Below are positions 16,213 through 24,534 of a stretch of DNA of 60,597 nt, one piece after another. The notes below the pieces were generated by a model. That model saw nothing but the letters and a program-made list of their open reading frames with translations, ran no database searches and had not been told where the DNA came from. Every line of letters starts with the position of its first letter. Position 1 is the stretch's first letter. Source of the DNA: an uncultured Acidimicrobiales bacterium (GTDB lineage Bacteria > Actinomycetota > Acidimicrobiia > Acidimicrobiales > SZUA-35); the NCBI GenBank assembly GCA_938002965.1, contig CALKZY010000023.1, positions 1 through 60,597 of the forward strand, given 5' to 3'. The position numbers and the translations under genes were made by a program.

Positions 16213-16675
16213 ATGGCGCCACACCGACCACCGCTGTGCTCGCTTTGTGGAACACCGATGATCGAGCGGGATTTGATCGGAAGCTGCCCGAGCTGCGGGC
16301 ACGGCTACAGCAGTTCTGGGCCGCTGCGCTACTGGACCGGCCGAAGCCAAAACAGCGTTGACGAGACCGAACAGGCCCAACGAACAGGCCCAACGAATAG
16401 AAGAATCACAGCGTCTGATTCTTCGCGAACACCGCGGCATAGTCGCTCGATGTGGGTTCGATGTCTACGGCCCGACGGACGACTGGCAGGGCTTTCGGTG
16501 GATTAGCGGAGGGGCAAGCACAGGGCAACGAACCGTTTCGCTCAATGTCACTGGAGTGACTCCCGTGTTTGGTGCCAGGGCGAGTTTGCCCCCTAACAGT
16601 GCGACCTACGACTGCCTGCGAGACGCACCCTCAACCGCTTCGGTGTCACTGGCAGTGGCCATGATGGCTCGATGA
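16213..16675 (+). pseudogene. Zinc-ribbon protein gene broken by a 13-bp tandem duplication
   Basis: The first frame starts MAPHRPPLCSLCGTPM and has a zinc ribbon (CSLCG ... CPSCGHG). It then loses sense after a tandem copy of AACAGGCCCAACG at 16370-16395. Removing one 13-bp copy joins it to the next frame (EESQRLILREHRGIVA, then FDVYGPTDDWQGFRW), which runs to a TGA at 16675 that overlaps the next gene's ATG. The restored product would be about 149 aa. The duplication may be a genuine recent mutation, a phase-variable switch or an assembly error. The family is not recognised beyond the ribbon. Confidence 0.65.
16370..16395. repeat. 13-bp tandem duplication AACAGGCCCAACG
   Basis: Two perfect adjacent copies (16370-16382 and 16383-16395) occur inside the zinc-ribbon gene. 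Thirteen is not a multiple of three, so the second copy shifts the frame. Confidence 0.95.
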
Positions 16676-16842
16676 CCTCAGAAGAACTCGAACAACTACG
16701 ACGATCCCTGGTGATGGCCCCTGGCGAGGGACCGGCCACCATCCTCAGCAATTCGGTGGCGGCATCACTGATCAACGAGCTGCTAAACCTGCGCAAGCAC
16801 GGAACGACGTCAACCTCACAACTATCAACCCAGCCAAGGTAG
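16672..16842 (+). CDS. Small hypothetical protein (56 aa)
   Basis: The ATG overlaps the preceding frame's stop (ATGA). The product begins MTSEELEQLRRSLVMAPGEG and contains a helix-rich middle (VAASLINELLNLRK). No family is recognised. Support comes from the coupling to the zinc-ribbon gene and normal codon use. Confidence 0.5.
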   Translation: MTSEELEQLRRSLVMAPGEGPATILSNSVAASLINELLNLRKHGTTSTSQLSTQPR

Positions 16843-16903
16843 ACCGACTCCGGTAGGGTGGGTTGTGCCCGAATAGCCGCCGCCCGGGCTTTGAGAGTTC
16901 ACG

Positions 16904-18460
16904 TTGATTGCCAATTTGGATGCCGAAGACCCACCTCCAACGTCTGACATCTGCGTCGTTGGAGCCGGACCGGCCGGACTGGCGTTGGCGTCAGTTCTCG
17001 ACCAGCACGGTGTCGACGCCATCGTGCTCGACGCCGGGGGCGACCAATCGGCCAGCGATCCTGGCGCCGACCGTGATCCTGACGCAATGCCGTACCCCGA
17101 CGTGGCCACCACACGTCGGCGGGGCTACGGCGGCACCGCCGCGCTGTGGGGTACCGACGGGGACGGCTGGACCAAGGGCGCGGCGATGTTTCGCCCACTC
17201 GAATCTCACGACTTCACCCAGCGGGCCTGGATCCCACACAGTGGTTGGCCGATCCAAATGGATGACCTTGAGCCTTACTATCGACAGGCCAGCCGACTGG
17301 CGCAGCTCGGCACCGACGTCTTCGACCTGGACCACTGGGACCCCGACAACTTCAAACGGCTCCCGATAGACGACACCGGCTTTCAGACCAAGGTGTTCCA
17401 TCTCTCCCACCGCGATGTCTACATCAACGACCTGGTCAACCGGGCAAAGACATCACAGACGGTGCGCCTCATCGGCCACGCCCCCGTCACCAAGCTGATC
17501 CCTAACCGGGACGGAACGGCAATAGTCGCCGCCCGCACAGCCACCGCCAACGGGGCGATCGTCGACGTCCGTGCCAACCAGTTCGTTTTGGCTACCGGCG
17601 GAATCGAGAATACCCGACTGATGTTGGAACTCGACGACGCCACAAGCGGAGCCGGTTCTGACGCCGGGCGATGGCCAGCCCTGGGCAAAACTTTTATGGA
17701 ACGCCCGCACGGGATAGTCGGAATCATTCTCCCCACACCGGCCTTCGCCAGCCGATCTCACAACTATCAGATGGTACAAACAGCCGATCCGACCGACGCC
17801 GGACCGACTGTCGTATCCAAATGGCACATCACACCAACACGAGAACTGCTGGAGGCTGAACAGCTAGCCGGGTTTTCGCTCAGCTTCTTTCCAGCGGAAC
17901 CCGCTTGGCTGCCCGACGACATGAACCAGATCGCCCGCCAAGAAGGCCACAAGCACAACACTGCAGCAGCACAAACCGGGCTGCATGCCATCAGCTTCAT
18001 GGCCGAGCAGTACCCCAACTCCGGCAGTCAGATACGCCTTAGCGAACGACAGGGCGCATTCGCTATGCGCGTACCGACAATCGCACGAACGCTTAGACCC
18101 GAAGATCACAAGCTGTACCTGCGGATGCAACAGATGACCCTCGAAGCGCTGGAAGGCCAGGGGCTCGGACAAGTTCACATCAGAAGAATCAAAGGCCCCG
18201 AAGGCACAGACTCCTATGTGAAGCCGCTCTGGAACGGCTACGAAGCAGCCATGCCGGTCGCCCACCACCACATGGGGACCACCCGAATGCACCACGACCC
18301 CCAACTCGGGGTAGTGGACGGCAACAACCGGTGCCATGGCGTGGCCAATCTGCACATTGCCGGGACGTCAGTGTTCCCCACCAGCGGCTGCTACAACCCC
18401 ACAATGACGTTGATCGCGCTGAGTCTACGCCTGGCCGATCACCTGCGAACCGGTCTGTGA
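16904..18460 (+). CDS. GMC-family FAD-dependent oxidoreductase
   Basis: The enzyme is 518 aa. The N-terminus has the FAD-binding Rossmann motif CVVGAGPAGLALASVL and the acidic strand end IVLDAGG. The middle carries RRGYGGTAALWGTDGDGWT and the covered substrate region. The C-terminal GMC signature is VAHHHMGTTRMHHDP and SVFPTSGCYNPTMTLIALSL, with the catalytic His and Asn expected there. Such enzymes oxidise alcohols or sugars using FAD; the substrate cannot be told. The start is a TTG at 16904, since no ATG in frame precedes the FAD motif. It is a single gene, convergent with the next one. Confidence 0.88.
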   Translation: MIANLDAEDPPPTSDICVVGAGPAGLALASVLDQHGVDAIVLDAGGDQSASDPGADRDPDAMPYPDVATTRRRGYGGTAALWGTDGDGWTKGAAMFRPLESHDFTQRAWIPHSGWPIQMDDLEPYYRQASRLAQLGTDVFDLDHWDPDNFKRLPIDDTGFQTKVFHLSHRDVYINDLVNRAKTSQTVRLIGHAPVTKLIPNRDGTAIVAARTATANGAIVDVRANQFVLATGGIENTRLMLELDDATSGAGSDAGRWPALGKTFMERPHGIVGIILPTPAFASRSHNYQMVQTADPTDAGPTVVSKWHITPTRELLEAEQLAGFSLSFFPAEPAWLPDDMNQIARQEGHKHNTAAAQTGLHAISFMAEQYPNSGSQIRLSERQGAFAMRVPTIARTLRPEDHKLYLRMQQMTLEALEGQGLGQVHIRRIKGPEGTDSYVKPLWNGYEAAMPVAHHHMGTTRMHHDPQLGVVDGNNRCHGVANLHIAGTSVFPTSGCYNPTMTLIALSLRLADHLRTGL

Positions 18461-18488
18461 GCTTGATCAGCTCGAGGCGGGTGGGGCC

Positions 18489-19007
18489 TTAAGACCGCCA
18501 CCGGTCGGCTTCGACGGGCGGAAGCTCGAAGGCGCTACGCATCTGGTTCAGCAATTTGATGGCCTCACTGCTGGTGTTGAAGTGAACGTGCCCAGCGGCG
18601 AAGTTCACGTAGCCGAAGCTCTTGGAGCCCAGTTTGCGGCCCCGCTCGAACTCCGCCTTAGTAATCAGCCCTGACCCGACCGACGTGGTCACGAACAGCC
18701 CGTTTTCGAGTACGGCATGATAGACCCGACCGGATCGAGGGCCCCGATCTCGCCGAGAGACCGAGTCGTAGATCCACCCTCGAACCTGTTGGCTTCGACT
18801 AGTGACCAGCCCGAACAAACCCGAAGCTCGCTGAACGACGTACCCAATGTCCGGATCTCGGCCAGATGCCGACACGTCCTCAATGGTCTGCTGCAAAAGG
18901 GCCAGCACGCTCTCTCGACGGGCGGAGCGCGTCTGCTCACTGTCGCCTGGGCCAATCGGCCCAGCGCTCGTCAAACTCTCGGCCTTGTCGGCCCGTCGCC
19001 CATTCAT
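18489..19007 (-). CDS. Hypothetical protein (172 aa)
   Basis: No family is recognised. The N-terminal 40 residues are polar. Residues 30-70 look helical (RRESVLALLQQTIEDVSAS). The second half has mixed strands (GRVYHAVLENGLFVTTSVGS, KSFGYVNFAAGHVHFNTSSE). The ATG at 19007 follows GGAGAGA on the coding strand. There is no signal peptide or membrane segment, so it is probably cytoplasmic. Confidence 0.6.
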   Translation of the reverse strand: MNGRRADKAESLTSAGPIGPGDSEQTRSARRESVLALLQQTIEDVSASGRDPDIGYVVQRASGLFGLVTSRSQQVRGWIYDSVSRRDRGPRSGRVYHAVLENGLFVTTSVGSGLITKAEFERGRKLGSKSFGYVNFAAGHVHFNTSSEAIKLLNQMRSAFELPPVEADRWRS

Positions 19008-19100
19008 GTCTCTCCGTGGAACGACGACCAGCAGTCATCACTTGAGACAAAACTTGATGATCTCAGTTGCCGACAGGGGCTAACGGCACTGGCGAAGCGA

Positions 19101-21155
19101 CTACTCCGGAAGGCGGATGTGGATTCGGCCCTGGGCTTTAGTCGACTCGATGCCGAGCAGGGCACCGTCAACCGACTCGGTTGGAATCACCCAGCAAACA
19201 GGTCCGCTTACCGATGCGCCACCGGCCACGGACTGACCCCAGGACATGGCCTGAGTATTCGTACAGTCGCTAGCGCCAGAAGCCAGAACCTCACCGTCGG
19301 CGTCAACAATCGACACAACCAGGTCAGCCAACGCAGCCTGGCCGTCGACATTGCCATTGGCCAACGTTAGGTCGGCCTGAATCTCAGTAGAGCTGCCCAA
19401 GTCGGTCTGAGCTGACGCTGTCGCCTGGATCGTCCAAACCTGGGCCACATCCTCGGCTGTGTATTCGATCTGGACCGCACGAGACGAATCGTGAGGGTTG
19501 GTCAACGAACCGGGCGCAGCGTCACCGCTGTCGCTGGCAGCCACATCAGCCGCACCGTCATCGCCCTGTTGTTGCTGATAGAAGAAATACCCTGCCAGGC
19601 CGGCTAGAGCCAACGCTGCCAGGACCACCAGCGACATCATCAGGCCGCGGCCTCGACCGCCCTTGGGCTGATCTCGGACCGGGGGAGCCAATAACGGACC
19701 AGGCGACTGCCGTTGATTCACCTGCCCGCGGTTGTCGTACGATGCGAACCGGCCATCATCGAATGCCGCTCCCGAAGCCGGGGCTGAACCGAATGGGTCA
19801 CGACCTGCGTCGGGTGAACCGATGCGACCATCATTGGCAGGAGCCGCCATACCCTGGGCAACGTCATTAGGGTCGTCAGCCCGGACAATCGGATTCACCG
19901 CTGTGTCAACCGAAGGGTCGTCCCACGGAGCCGAGCCACCGGGGGCCGCTTCAGCCACCGGCTGCTGGCCGATGGGCTGATCAATCACCGTATGGGCGTC
20001 GGCTCCAACATTGAGGTGCTCTGTGCCGTTTGCCGCTGGAGTCTCGAAGCCTGCCGAAGGCGGCTCGTCGGTCGACGCTGTTTCGGCGGAGACTGCTGCC
20101 TGACCGACCTCCAAACTCTGTTCTGTGTAACCCGGTTCGCTATACGACGAACCCTGGGTGTAAGACGAGCTGAAACCATCGGAGTAGTCCGGCGGTAGTT
20201 CCTGGCCGGGAATCGGCTGGCCCAAATCGGATGCAGTCTCAACCGTCGGGGACTCAACCGGGGCGTCGGCGTAATCGGAGGCCACCTGATCGACGACGCC
20301 GCCGTTGGACGCGCTGTAGTCGGTCGAGCTGTAGTCTGGAGCGCTGTAATCAGGGGCGCTGTAGTCGGCGGCGCCCTGATCGGCGCTCGTGTACTCGCTG
20401 GCCGCTGGGGCCGCATGCTCGGACAAGTCGCCGGAAGCTGCGAAGTCCGGCGCCCCTTGATCGCTTGAATAACTATCGGTGTATTCGGCCGAAGCCACGT
20501 CCTGACCGCCAACCTGAGGCGCCAAGTCAGCTTCCGGCGTCTCAGAGCCTCTGGAAGCCGAATATGCGGCTGCACCAAGAGCGGCGGCCGAAGCACCGGC
20601 CCCGGCGGCAAAACCGGAGGCTCGCCGTTCGACAAACCCATCGGTCGTCTCGGAAACAGTGCTCGACGCACTGTCGGCCGCGTTGGCGATTCCGCTGGAG
20701 CCGCTCTCAAGAGCCGAGCTGGCCGAATCAGAGGCCCGGTCCAAGACCGAACCGGCGGAATCGCCGGTCAACGTGGGGGCCTCAGTCACTGCTTCGGAGG
20801 CGGACCATGGCTGGCCGCTTCGCTGCGACGCGTCGCTCTGCATCCGTTCGAAAATCTCGCTGCTCGACGTCCGCGCAGATGGGGCTTCAACAGCAGAAGC
20901 GGAGCTGTAGCCAGCTGATGTGTCCGGTGTAGAGCCAACTTGTGACGTTCCCGGGCCGGATGACATCGCCGTGGCATCAAGCGCAGTTTCAGGCGCCGAG
21001 CCGTCAGACGACGCAGCGCCGTCAAGTAAATCCTCTTCTTGAGGTCCGTAGCCCTCCGGCCACCACTTGCCGTCACCGGCCTGGTACCAGCCGTCCGGTG
21101 GAGGCCAGGGATACGAGTTGTCGTCCCAAGCTGTGTAGGTTGCTTCGCTGCTCAC
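19101..21155 (-). CDS. Large DUF2510-like protein with disordered Ser/Ala/Tyr-rich region and one membrane helix
   Basis: The protein is 684 aa. The N-terminal motif WPPPDGWYQAGDGKWWPEGY (about 17-36) is DUF2510-like. About 480 residues of low-complexity Ser/Ala/Glu/Asp sequence follow, with clustered Tyr repeats (YSAPDYSAPDYSSTDYSA). A basic patch (GGRGRG) and one transmembrane helix (LMMSLVVLAALALAGLAGYFF) come next. The outer C-terminal domain of about 130 residues resembles DUF4352-type immunoglobulin folds (VWTIQATASAQ, LVVSIVDADGEVL, CTNTQAMSWG). The likely role is at the cell envelope; the disordered part would lie inside the cell and might mediate assembly. Confidence 0.75.
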   Translation of the reverse strand: MSSEATYTAWDDNSYPWPPPDGWYQAGDGKWWPEGYGPQEEDLLDGAASSDGSAPETALDATAMSSGPGTSQVGSTPDTSAGYSSASAVEAPSARTSSSEIFERMQSDASQRSGQPWSASEAVTEAPTLTGDSAGSVLDRASDSASSALESGSSGIANAADSASSTVSETTDGFVERRASGFAAGAGASAAALGAAAYSASRGSETPEADLAPQVGGQDVASAEYTDSYSSDQGAPDFAASGDLSEHAAPAASEYTSADQGAADYSAPDYSAPDYSSTDYSASNGGVVDQVASDYADAPVESPTVETASDLGQPIPGQELPPDYSDGFSSSYTQGSSYSEPGYTEQSLEVGQAAVSAETASTDEPPSAGFETPAANGTEHLNVGADAHTVIDQPIGQQPVAEAAPGGSAPWDDPSVDTAVNPIVRADDPNDVAQGMAAPANDGRIGSPDAGRDPFGSAPASGAAFDDGRFASYDNRGQVNQRQSPGPLLAPPVRDQPKGGRGRGLMMSLVVLAALALAGLAGYFFYQQQQGDDGAADVAASDSGDAAPGSLTNPHDSSRAVQIEYTAEDVAQVWTIQATASAQTDLGSSTEIQADLTLANGNVDGQAALADLVVSIVDADGEVLASGASDCTNTQAMSWGQSVAGGASVSGPVCWVIPTESVDGALLGIESTKAQGRIHIRLPE

Positions 21156-21177
21156 TGCCTCTACCTGCTTTTCGGCC

Positions 21178-22113
21178 TCAATCGACTGTCTCTTGGCGGA
21201 TTCGGACCATCTCGAAACATGCTACGGCACAAGCCGTGGACACATTCAAGCTGTTGAGCTGCCCCAAAAGGGGTATGGCGGCGAGTGTGCCAACCCGTTT
21301 ACGGCTCAGCTGGCCCAAGCCCTTTCCTTCGGCTCCAAGAACCAAGGCTACCGGGGTGCACAACGGCGGCGGCAATTCGAACAACGAGTAGTCGCCTGCC
21401 TCATCCAATCCAACTGTCGACACACCGGCCTCGTTCAACTGCGAGATGGCGTTCGGTACGCCAGCAACCATAGCAAGCGGCACATGCTCAACCGCCCCTG
21501 CCGCCGTTTTCGTGACGGTCGGGGTCACGCGGACCGCACGATGGCGGCCAATGACAACGCCGGTAACTCCGGCACACTCAGCCGTTCGAAGAATAGCCCC
21601 GAGGTTGCCGGGATCAGTAAGACCGTCAAGAACCAACAAAAACGCATTCGGATCGGCGATTAGAGCGTCGAAGTCGGCCTCTTCCAGCTGCGCGGCCCTG
21701 GCAATCACTCCCTGGTTGGACTCAGTCCGAGCCTCCGATTGAAGTTTCGTTCGGGTCACCCGATGAACGGCAACGCCGAAGTCCTGAGCCAGCATTTCGA
21801 TGTCGTCGAGGATCTCCGACGCTGCGGAACGGCCCTCGCCGTCAGACTCATCGGCGATCAGCACTTCCCGAACCGGTCTCCGACCGGCCAGGAGAAGCTC
21901 TCGCACAGCCTGACGGCCCTCGACCTGATCGCCGCCCAATCCATCGGGCCGACGACGTTGACCACCACCTCTGGGGCCGTCTCCACGGTTGTTGTTTCGC
22001 GAACGTCCGCCACGGGCAGCGTCGCCACCGCGATTGTTCGACGAGCCACGCCCCTTGGGTTGGCCCCGCCGCCCGGCCGACGACCTCCGAGAATTCTTTG
22101 CGCTCCGGCTCAT
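21178..22113 (-). CDS. rlmB: 23S rRNA (guanosine-2'-O)-methyltransferase, SPOUT/TrmH family
   Basis: The protein is 311 aa. An Arg/Gly-rich N-terminal extension of about 60 residues precedes the substrate-binding domain (VEGRQAVRELLLAG ... VLIAD). The SPOUT knot motifs are LVLDGLTDPGNLGAILRTAE, LVLGAEGKGL and IPLLGQLNSLNVSTACAVA. It methylates a guanosine 2'-OH in 23S rRNA with SAM. It follows ispF by 70 bp, as in many actinobacteria, but the cysS gene often found between them is absent here. Confidence 0.92.
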   Translation of the reverse strand: MSRSAKNSRRSSAGRRGQPKGRGSSNNRGGDAARGGRSRNNNRGDGPRGGGQRRRPDGLGGDQVEGRQAVRELLLAGRRPVREVLIADESDGEGRSAASEILDDIEMLAQDFGVAVHRVTRTKLQSEARTESNQGVIARAAQLEEADFDALIADPNAFLLVLDGLTDPGNLGAILRTAECAGVTGVVIGRHRAVRVTPTVTKTAAGAVEHVPLAMVAGVPNAISQLNEAGVSTVGLDEAGDYSLFELPPPLCTPVALVLGAEGKGLGQLSRKRVGTLAAIPLLGQLNSLNVSTACAVACFEMVRIRQETVD

Positions 22114-22183
22114 AGTTGGCGACTCTCCGTGGTCGAAATGTGGCTGCGGGGGACGAACCGGGCCGGCATCACCGCCGGGTCGC

Positions 22184-22720
22184 TCAACGACTCAGCATGA
22201 CTCCGGCGACGGCAAAACACTGGACGCCTTCTCCCAGGGCGGCAACGCCCTCGGTCCGCTTCCCCTTAACCGTAACGGGGGCTCCAACGATCTCGCTCAA
22301 CAAGGCTTCCATAGTGGGGCGGTGCGGGGCAAGCTTGGGGGCGTCAAGCACCACCGTGCAATCGATGTTGGCCACTCGCCAGCCCTCCGCACCGATCAAC
22401 TCCATAGCGTGACGGAGCAGTCCAAGGCTGTCGGCACCTGCCAGGGCAGGGTCGTTGTCAGGAAACATTTGGCCGATGTCGCCCATCCCACAGGCCCCCA
22501 AGAGGGCATCGATGCAGGCGTGGGTCACGACGTCGGCGTCGCTGTGGCCAACCAGACCCGGGCTGTCGGCGAACCGCACCCCGCCAAGAACCAGATGACG
22601 GTCGGGGTCGGGACTCCACCGGTGCACATCAAAACCCTGTCCAACCCGCCAAACCGGAACAGCGACATCGTCAACGGGTCGGGACGAGGACGTCCCCGGT
22701 TCTTCGGGCATATCGGCCAT
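22184..22720 (-). CDS. ispF: 2-C-methyl-D-erythritol 2,4-cyclodiphosphate synthase
   Basis: The enzyme is 178 aa. The metal-binding DxH is in GQGFDVHRW, and the third ligand is in GLVGHSDADVVTHA. The conserved DIGQMFPDNDP and the CMP-binding TVKGKRTEGVAALGEG follow. It makes cyclic diphosphate in the MEP isoprenoid pathway. The N-terminus is extended by about 20 residues. It lies 16 bp after the IspD-like gene and upstream of rlmB, so the three form an operon. Confidence 0.94.
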   Translation of the reverse strand: MADMPEEPGTSSSRPVDDVAVPVWRVGQGFDVHRWSPDPDRHLVLGGVRFADSPGLVGHSDADVVTHACIDALLGACGMGDIGQMFPDNDPALAGADSLGLLRHAMELIGAEGWRVANIDCTVVLDAPKLAPHRPTMEALLSEIVGAPVTVKGKRTEGVAALGEGVQCFAVAGVMLSR

Positions 22721-22736
22721 GTGGGAAGGCTAGGGG

Positions 22737-23300
22737 TCAGACGTTGTTGTCGTCGACGTCGCCATCGGAACCGGTCAACGATCCAGCAAAGAGGGCGACC
22801 ACGCCGCCAACGGCAGCAACCAGAGCAGTAGGGCTGACCCACATTCGGTCGCCGACCGCCACCAACGCCCTCTCCAGAACCGAGCGGTCGATGATCTCCG
22901 GGCTGCGAACCGCTACCAACGATGACCGGTCGACACCCGTCGTGACAACATCGCCGTCCACATGTTTCACCGCTTCAGTGGCCATCACATGACGCACCAG
23001 TGCGTGGACTTTCCGCTTGGCGTATTCCGACAGCATCACTTTCAGCTGATGGGGAGAGACCAGATCGCCGATCGAGCCTTCGGAACCGTCGATAAACACA
23101 ACAACGCCGACTCTGGCCGGCAACTCTGCCAGCTTGCGGACCAGGGTCTCAACATGAACCAGCGTCCCCGGCCCATCCTCACTACCGCTCGGATTCACCC
23201 GGAAGGCGACCACGTCGGCACCAAGATCGAGGTCTGAAGACTCCAAGTCCTGAGGGGTCACCGTTTCCAGCATCCCGGGTCGCGACACAGCTCGAACCAT
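22737..23300 (-). CDS. IspD-like protein lacking the catalytic motifs
   Basis: The protein is 187 aa from the ATG of MVRAVSRPGML, facing ispD with a 63-bp gap. The stretch HVMATEAVKHVDGDVVTTGVDRSSLVAV followed by RSPEIIDRSVLERAL (given here in parts) matches the C-terminal half of IspD (PVxDTxKxV, TxDRxxLxxxQTPQxF). The CTP-binding N-terminal loop is absent, DGARP is DGSEG, and QTPQ is RSPE. A hydrophobic stretch follows near the end (TALVAAVGGVVALFAGSL). It sits where ispD normally precedes ispF. It is either a decaying old ispD or a non-catalytic partner. The relation to IspD is my inference from motifs. Confidence 0.6.
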   Translation of the reverse strand: MVRAVSRPGMLETVTPQDLESSDLDLGADVVAFRVNPSGSEDGPGTLVHVETLVRKLAELPARVGVVVFIDGSEGSIGDLVSPHQLKVMLSEYAKRKVHALVRHVMATEAVKHVDGDVVTTGVDRSSLVAVRSPEIIDRSVLERALVAVGDRMWVSPTALVAAVGGVVALFAGSLTGSDGDVDDNNV

Positions 23301-23363
23301 ATGCTTCCAAGTATACGACCGCTGTAGGCTTGGAACATTCGTGAAGGCGCCGATCGAGGCCAT

Positions 23364-24227
23364 ATGAATCATCAACCAGATGCCGCTCTGATCGTTCTGG
23401 CCGGGGGCTCTGGGAGCCGAATGGCCAACTCCATGAGCGATGACGGCGACAATCACACTAGCGACAATCACACTAGCGACGACCCCGGAACCGACAGTTC
23501 CAACAGCGACAGTCCCAACACCGACAGTGCCGGCACCCAAGACGCCAGGGTCAACAAGTTCAACAAGGTCTACCTGCCACTGGGCGGCAGAGACATCTTG
23601 GAGTACTGCCTCGCCACTGCCGATCGGTGCCCGATGTTGGCTCAGATCGTGCTAGTCATCCGGCTTGGTGACGAAGAACACGCCGCCGAACTTCTCGACC
23701 GCCTCAACCTCAACCACCCGGTGCACGTCACCCTTGGTGGCTCAACCCGCCAAGGCTCGGAGTACGCCGGGCTGTGCCATCTGCGAGACGACATCGAGTC
23801 CGGCGAGGTTGGCATTGTCTCCATCCACGATGGCGCTCGCCCGTTCATGAGCCGCGACCTGCTCGAAACCACCATCAACATCGCCCGCCACGCCGGCGGT
23901 GCCATACCCGGCCTGCCGCTGGGAGAAAATCTGTACCGGGTCACCTCCGATCTCATCCAGCCTTTACCCACCGACGAACTCCGCCGGGTGCAAACGCCAC
24001 AGACATTCCAGTCTCAACCGCTACTGGAGGCCTACGACCAGGCGGCCGCCACCGGCTTCCAGGGAGTCGACACCGCCGAGACGGTTGAACGGTTCACAGA
24101 TCTCGAAGTGCGGGTCGTGCCGGGAGATCATCGCAACATCAAGGTCACCTTCGTGGAAGACATGTTCGTGGCCGAACAATACGCCGGGACCTGGCAACCG
24201 CTGACCGAAGTCGACCAACAGCCCTAG
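23364..24227 (+). CDS. ispD: 2-C-methyl-D-erythritol 4-phosphate cytidylyltransferase with low-complexity insert
   Basis: The protein is 287 aa; usual IspD is about 230. The nucleotide loop VLAGGSGSRM (12-21) keeps the catalytic Arg, but about 42 residues rich in Asp, Ser, Thr and Asn follow before the catalytic Lys in NKVYLPLGGRDILEY. Later motifs are normal: IHDGARPFM, RRVQTPQTF, GVDTAETVERF and NIKVTFVEDM. The insert contains a 15-bp tandem repeat (23448-23477). It transfers CMP to MEP in isoprenoid synthesis. It is divergent from the ispF operon rather than within it. Confidence 0.88.
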   Translation: MNHQPDAALIVLAGGSGSRMANSMSDDGDNHTSDNHTSDDPGTDSSNSDSPNTDSAGTQDARVNKFNKVYLPLGGRDILEYCLATADRCPMLAQIVLVIRLGDEEHAAELLDRLNLNHPVHVTLGGSTRQGSEYAGLCHLRDDIESGEVGIVSIHDGARPFMSRDLLETTINIARHAGGAIPGLPLGENLYRVTSDLIQPLPTDELRRVQTPQTFQSQPLLEAYDQAAATGFQGVDTAETVERFTDLEVRVVPGDHRNIKVTFVEDMFVAEQYAGTWQPLTEVDQQP

Positions 24228-24252
24228 AGAGCCATCGAGCAGACGGCCTCAG

Positions 24253-24534
24253 CTAGACGCTGTGGCCCTCAGCGTCGGCTTCGATTAGAGCCACCAGTGT
24301 GTCGACAGCCAACCGCGCATCCTCGCCCTCAGCGGTGATCCGCACGTCGTGGCCCTGGGCGACAGCAATCTTGAAAATCTGCACAATGCTCTTGGCGTTG
24401 GCCGGCTCCCCTCCCCTCGTCACGTTGACAATAGAAATGTCGGACTCAAACTTTTGAGCCGCCTTGACGAAGGCCGCAGCCGGGCGAGCGTGCAAGCCGA
24501 CCTCGTGGTGCACCGTCACGGTGCCTTCAATCAT
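24253..24534 (-). CDS. ptsH: PTS phosphocarrier protein HPr
   Basis: The protein is 93 aa from the ATG of MIEGTVTVHHE. The active-site histidine is in VGLHARPAAAFVKAA and the regulatory serine region in NAKSIVQIFKIA. It carries phosphate from enzyme I to the IIA domain. It is the last gene of the polyol operon and overlaps the class II aldolase-like gene by eight bases. Enzyme I is not in this window. A dedicated HPr in the operon suggests the system has its own phospho-relay. Confidence 0.94.
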   Translation of the reverse strand: MIEGTVTVHHEVGLHARPAAAFVKAAQKFESDISIVNVTRGGEPANAKSIVQIFKIAVAQGHDVRITAEGEDARLAVDTLVALIEADAEGHSV

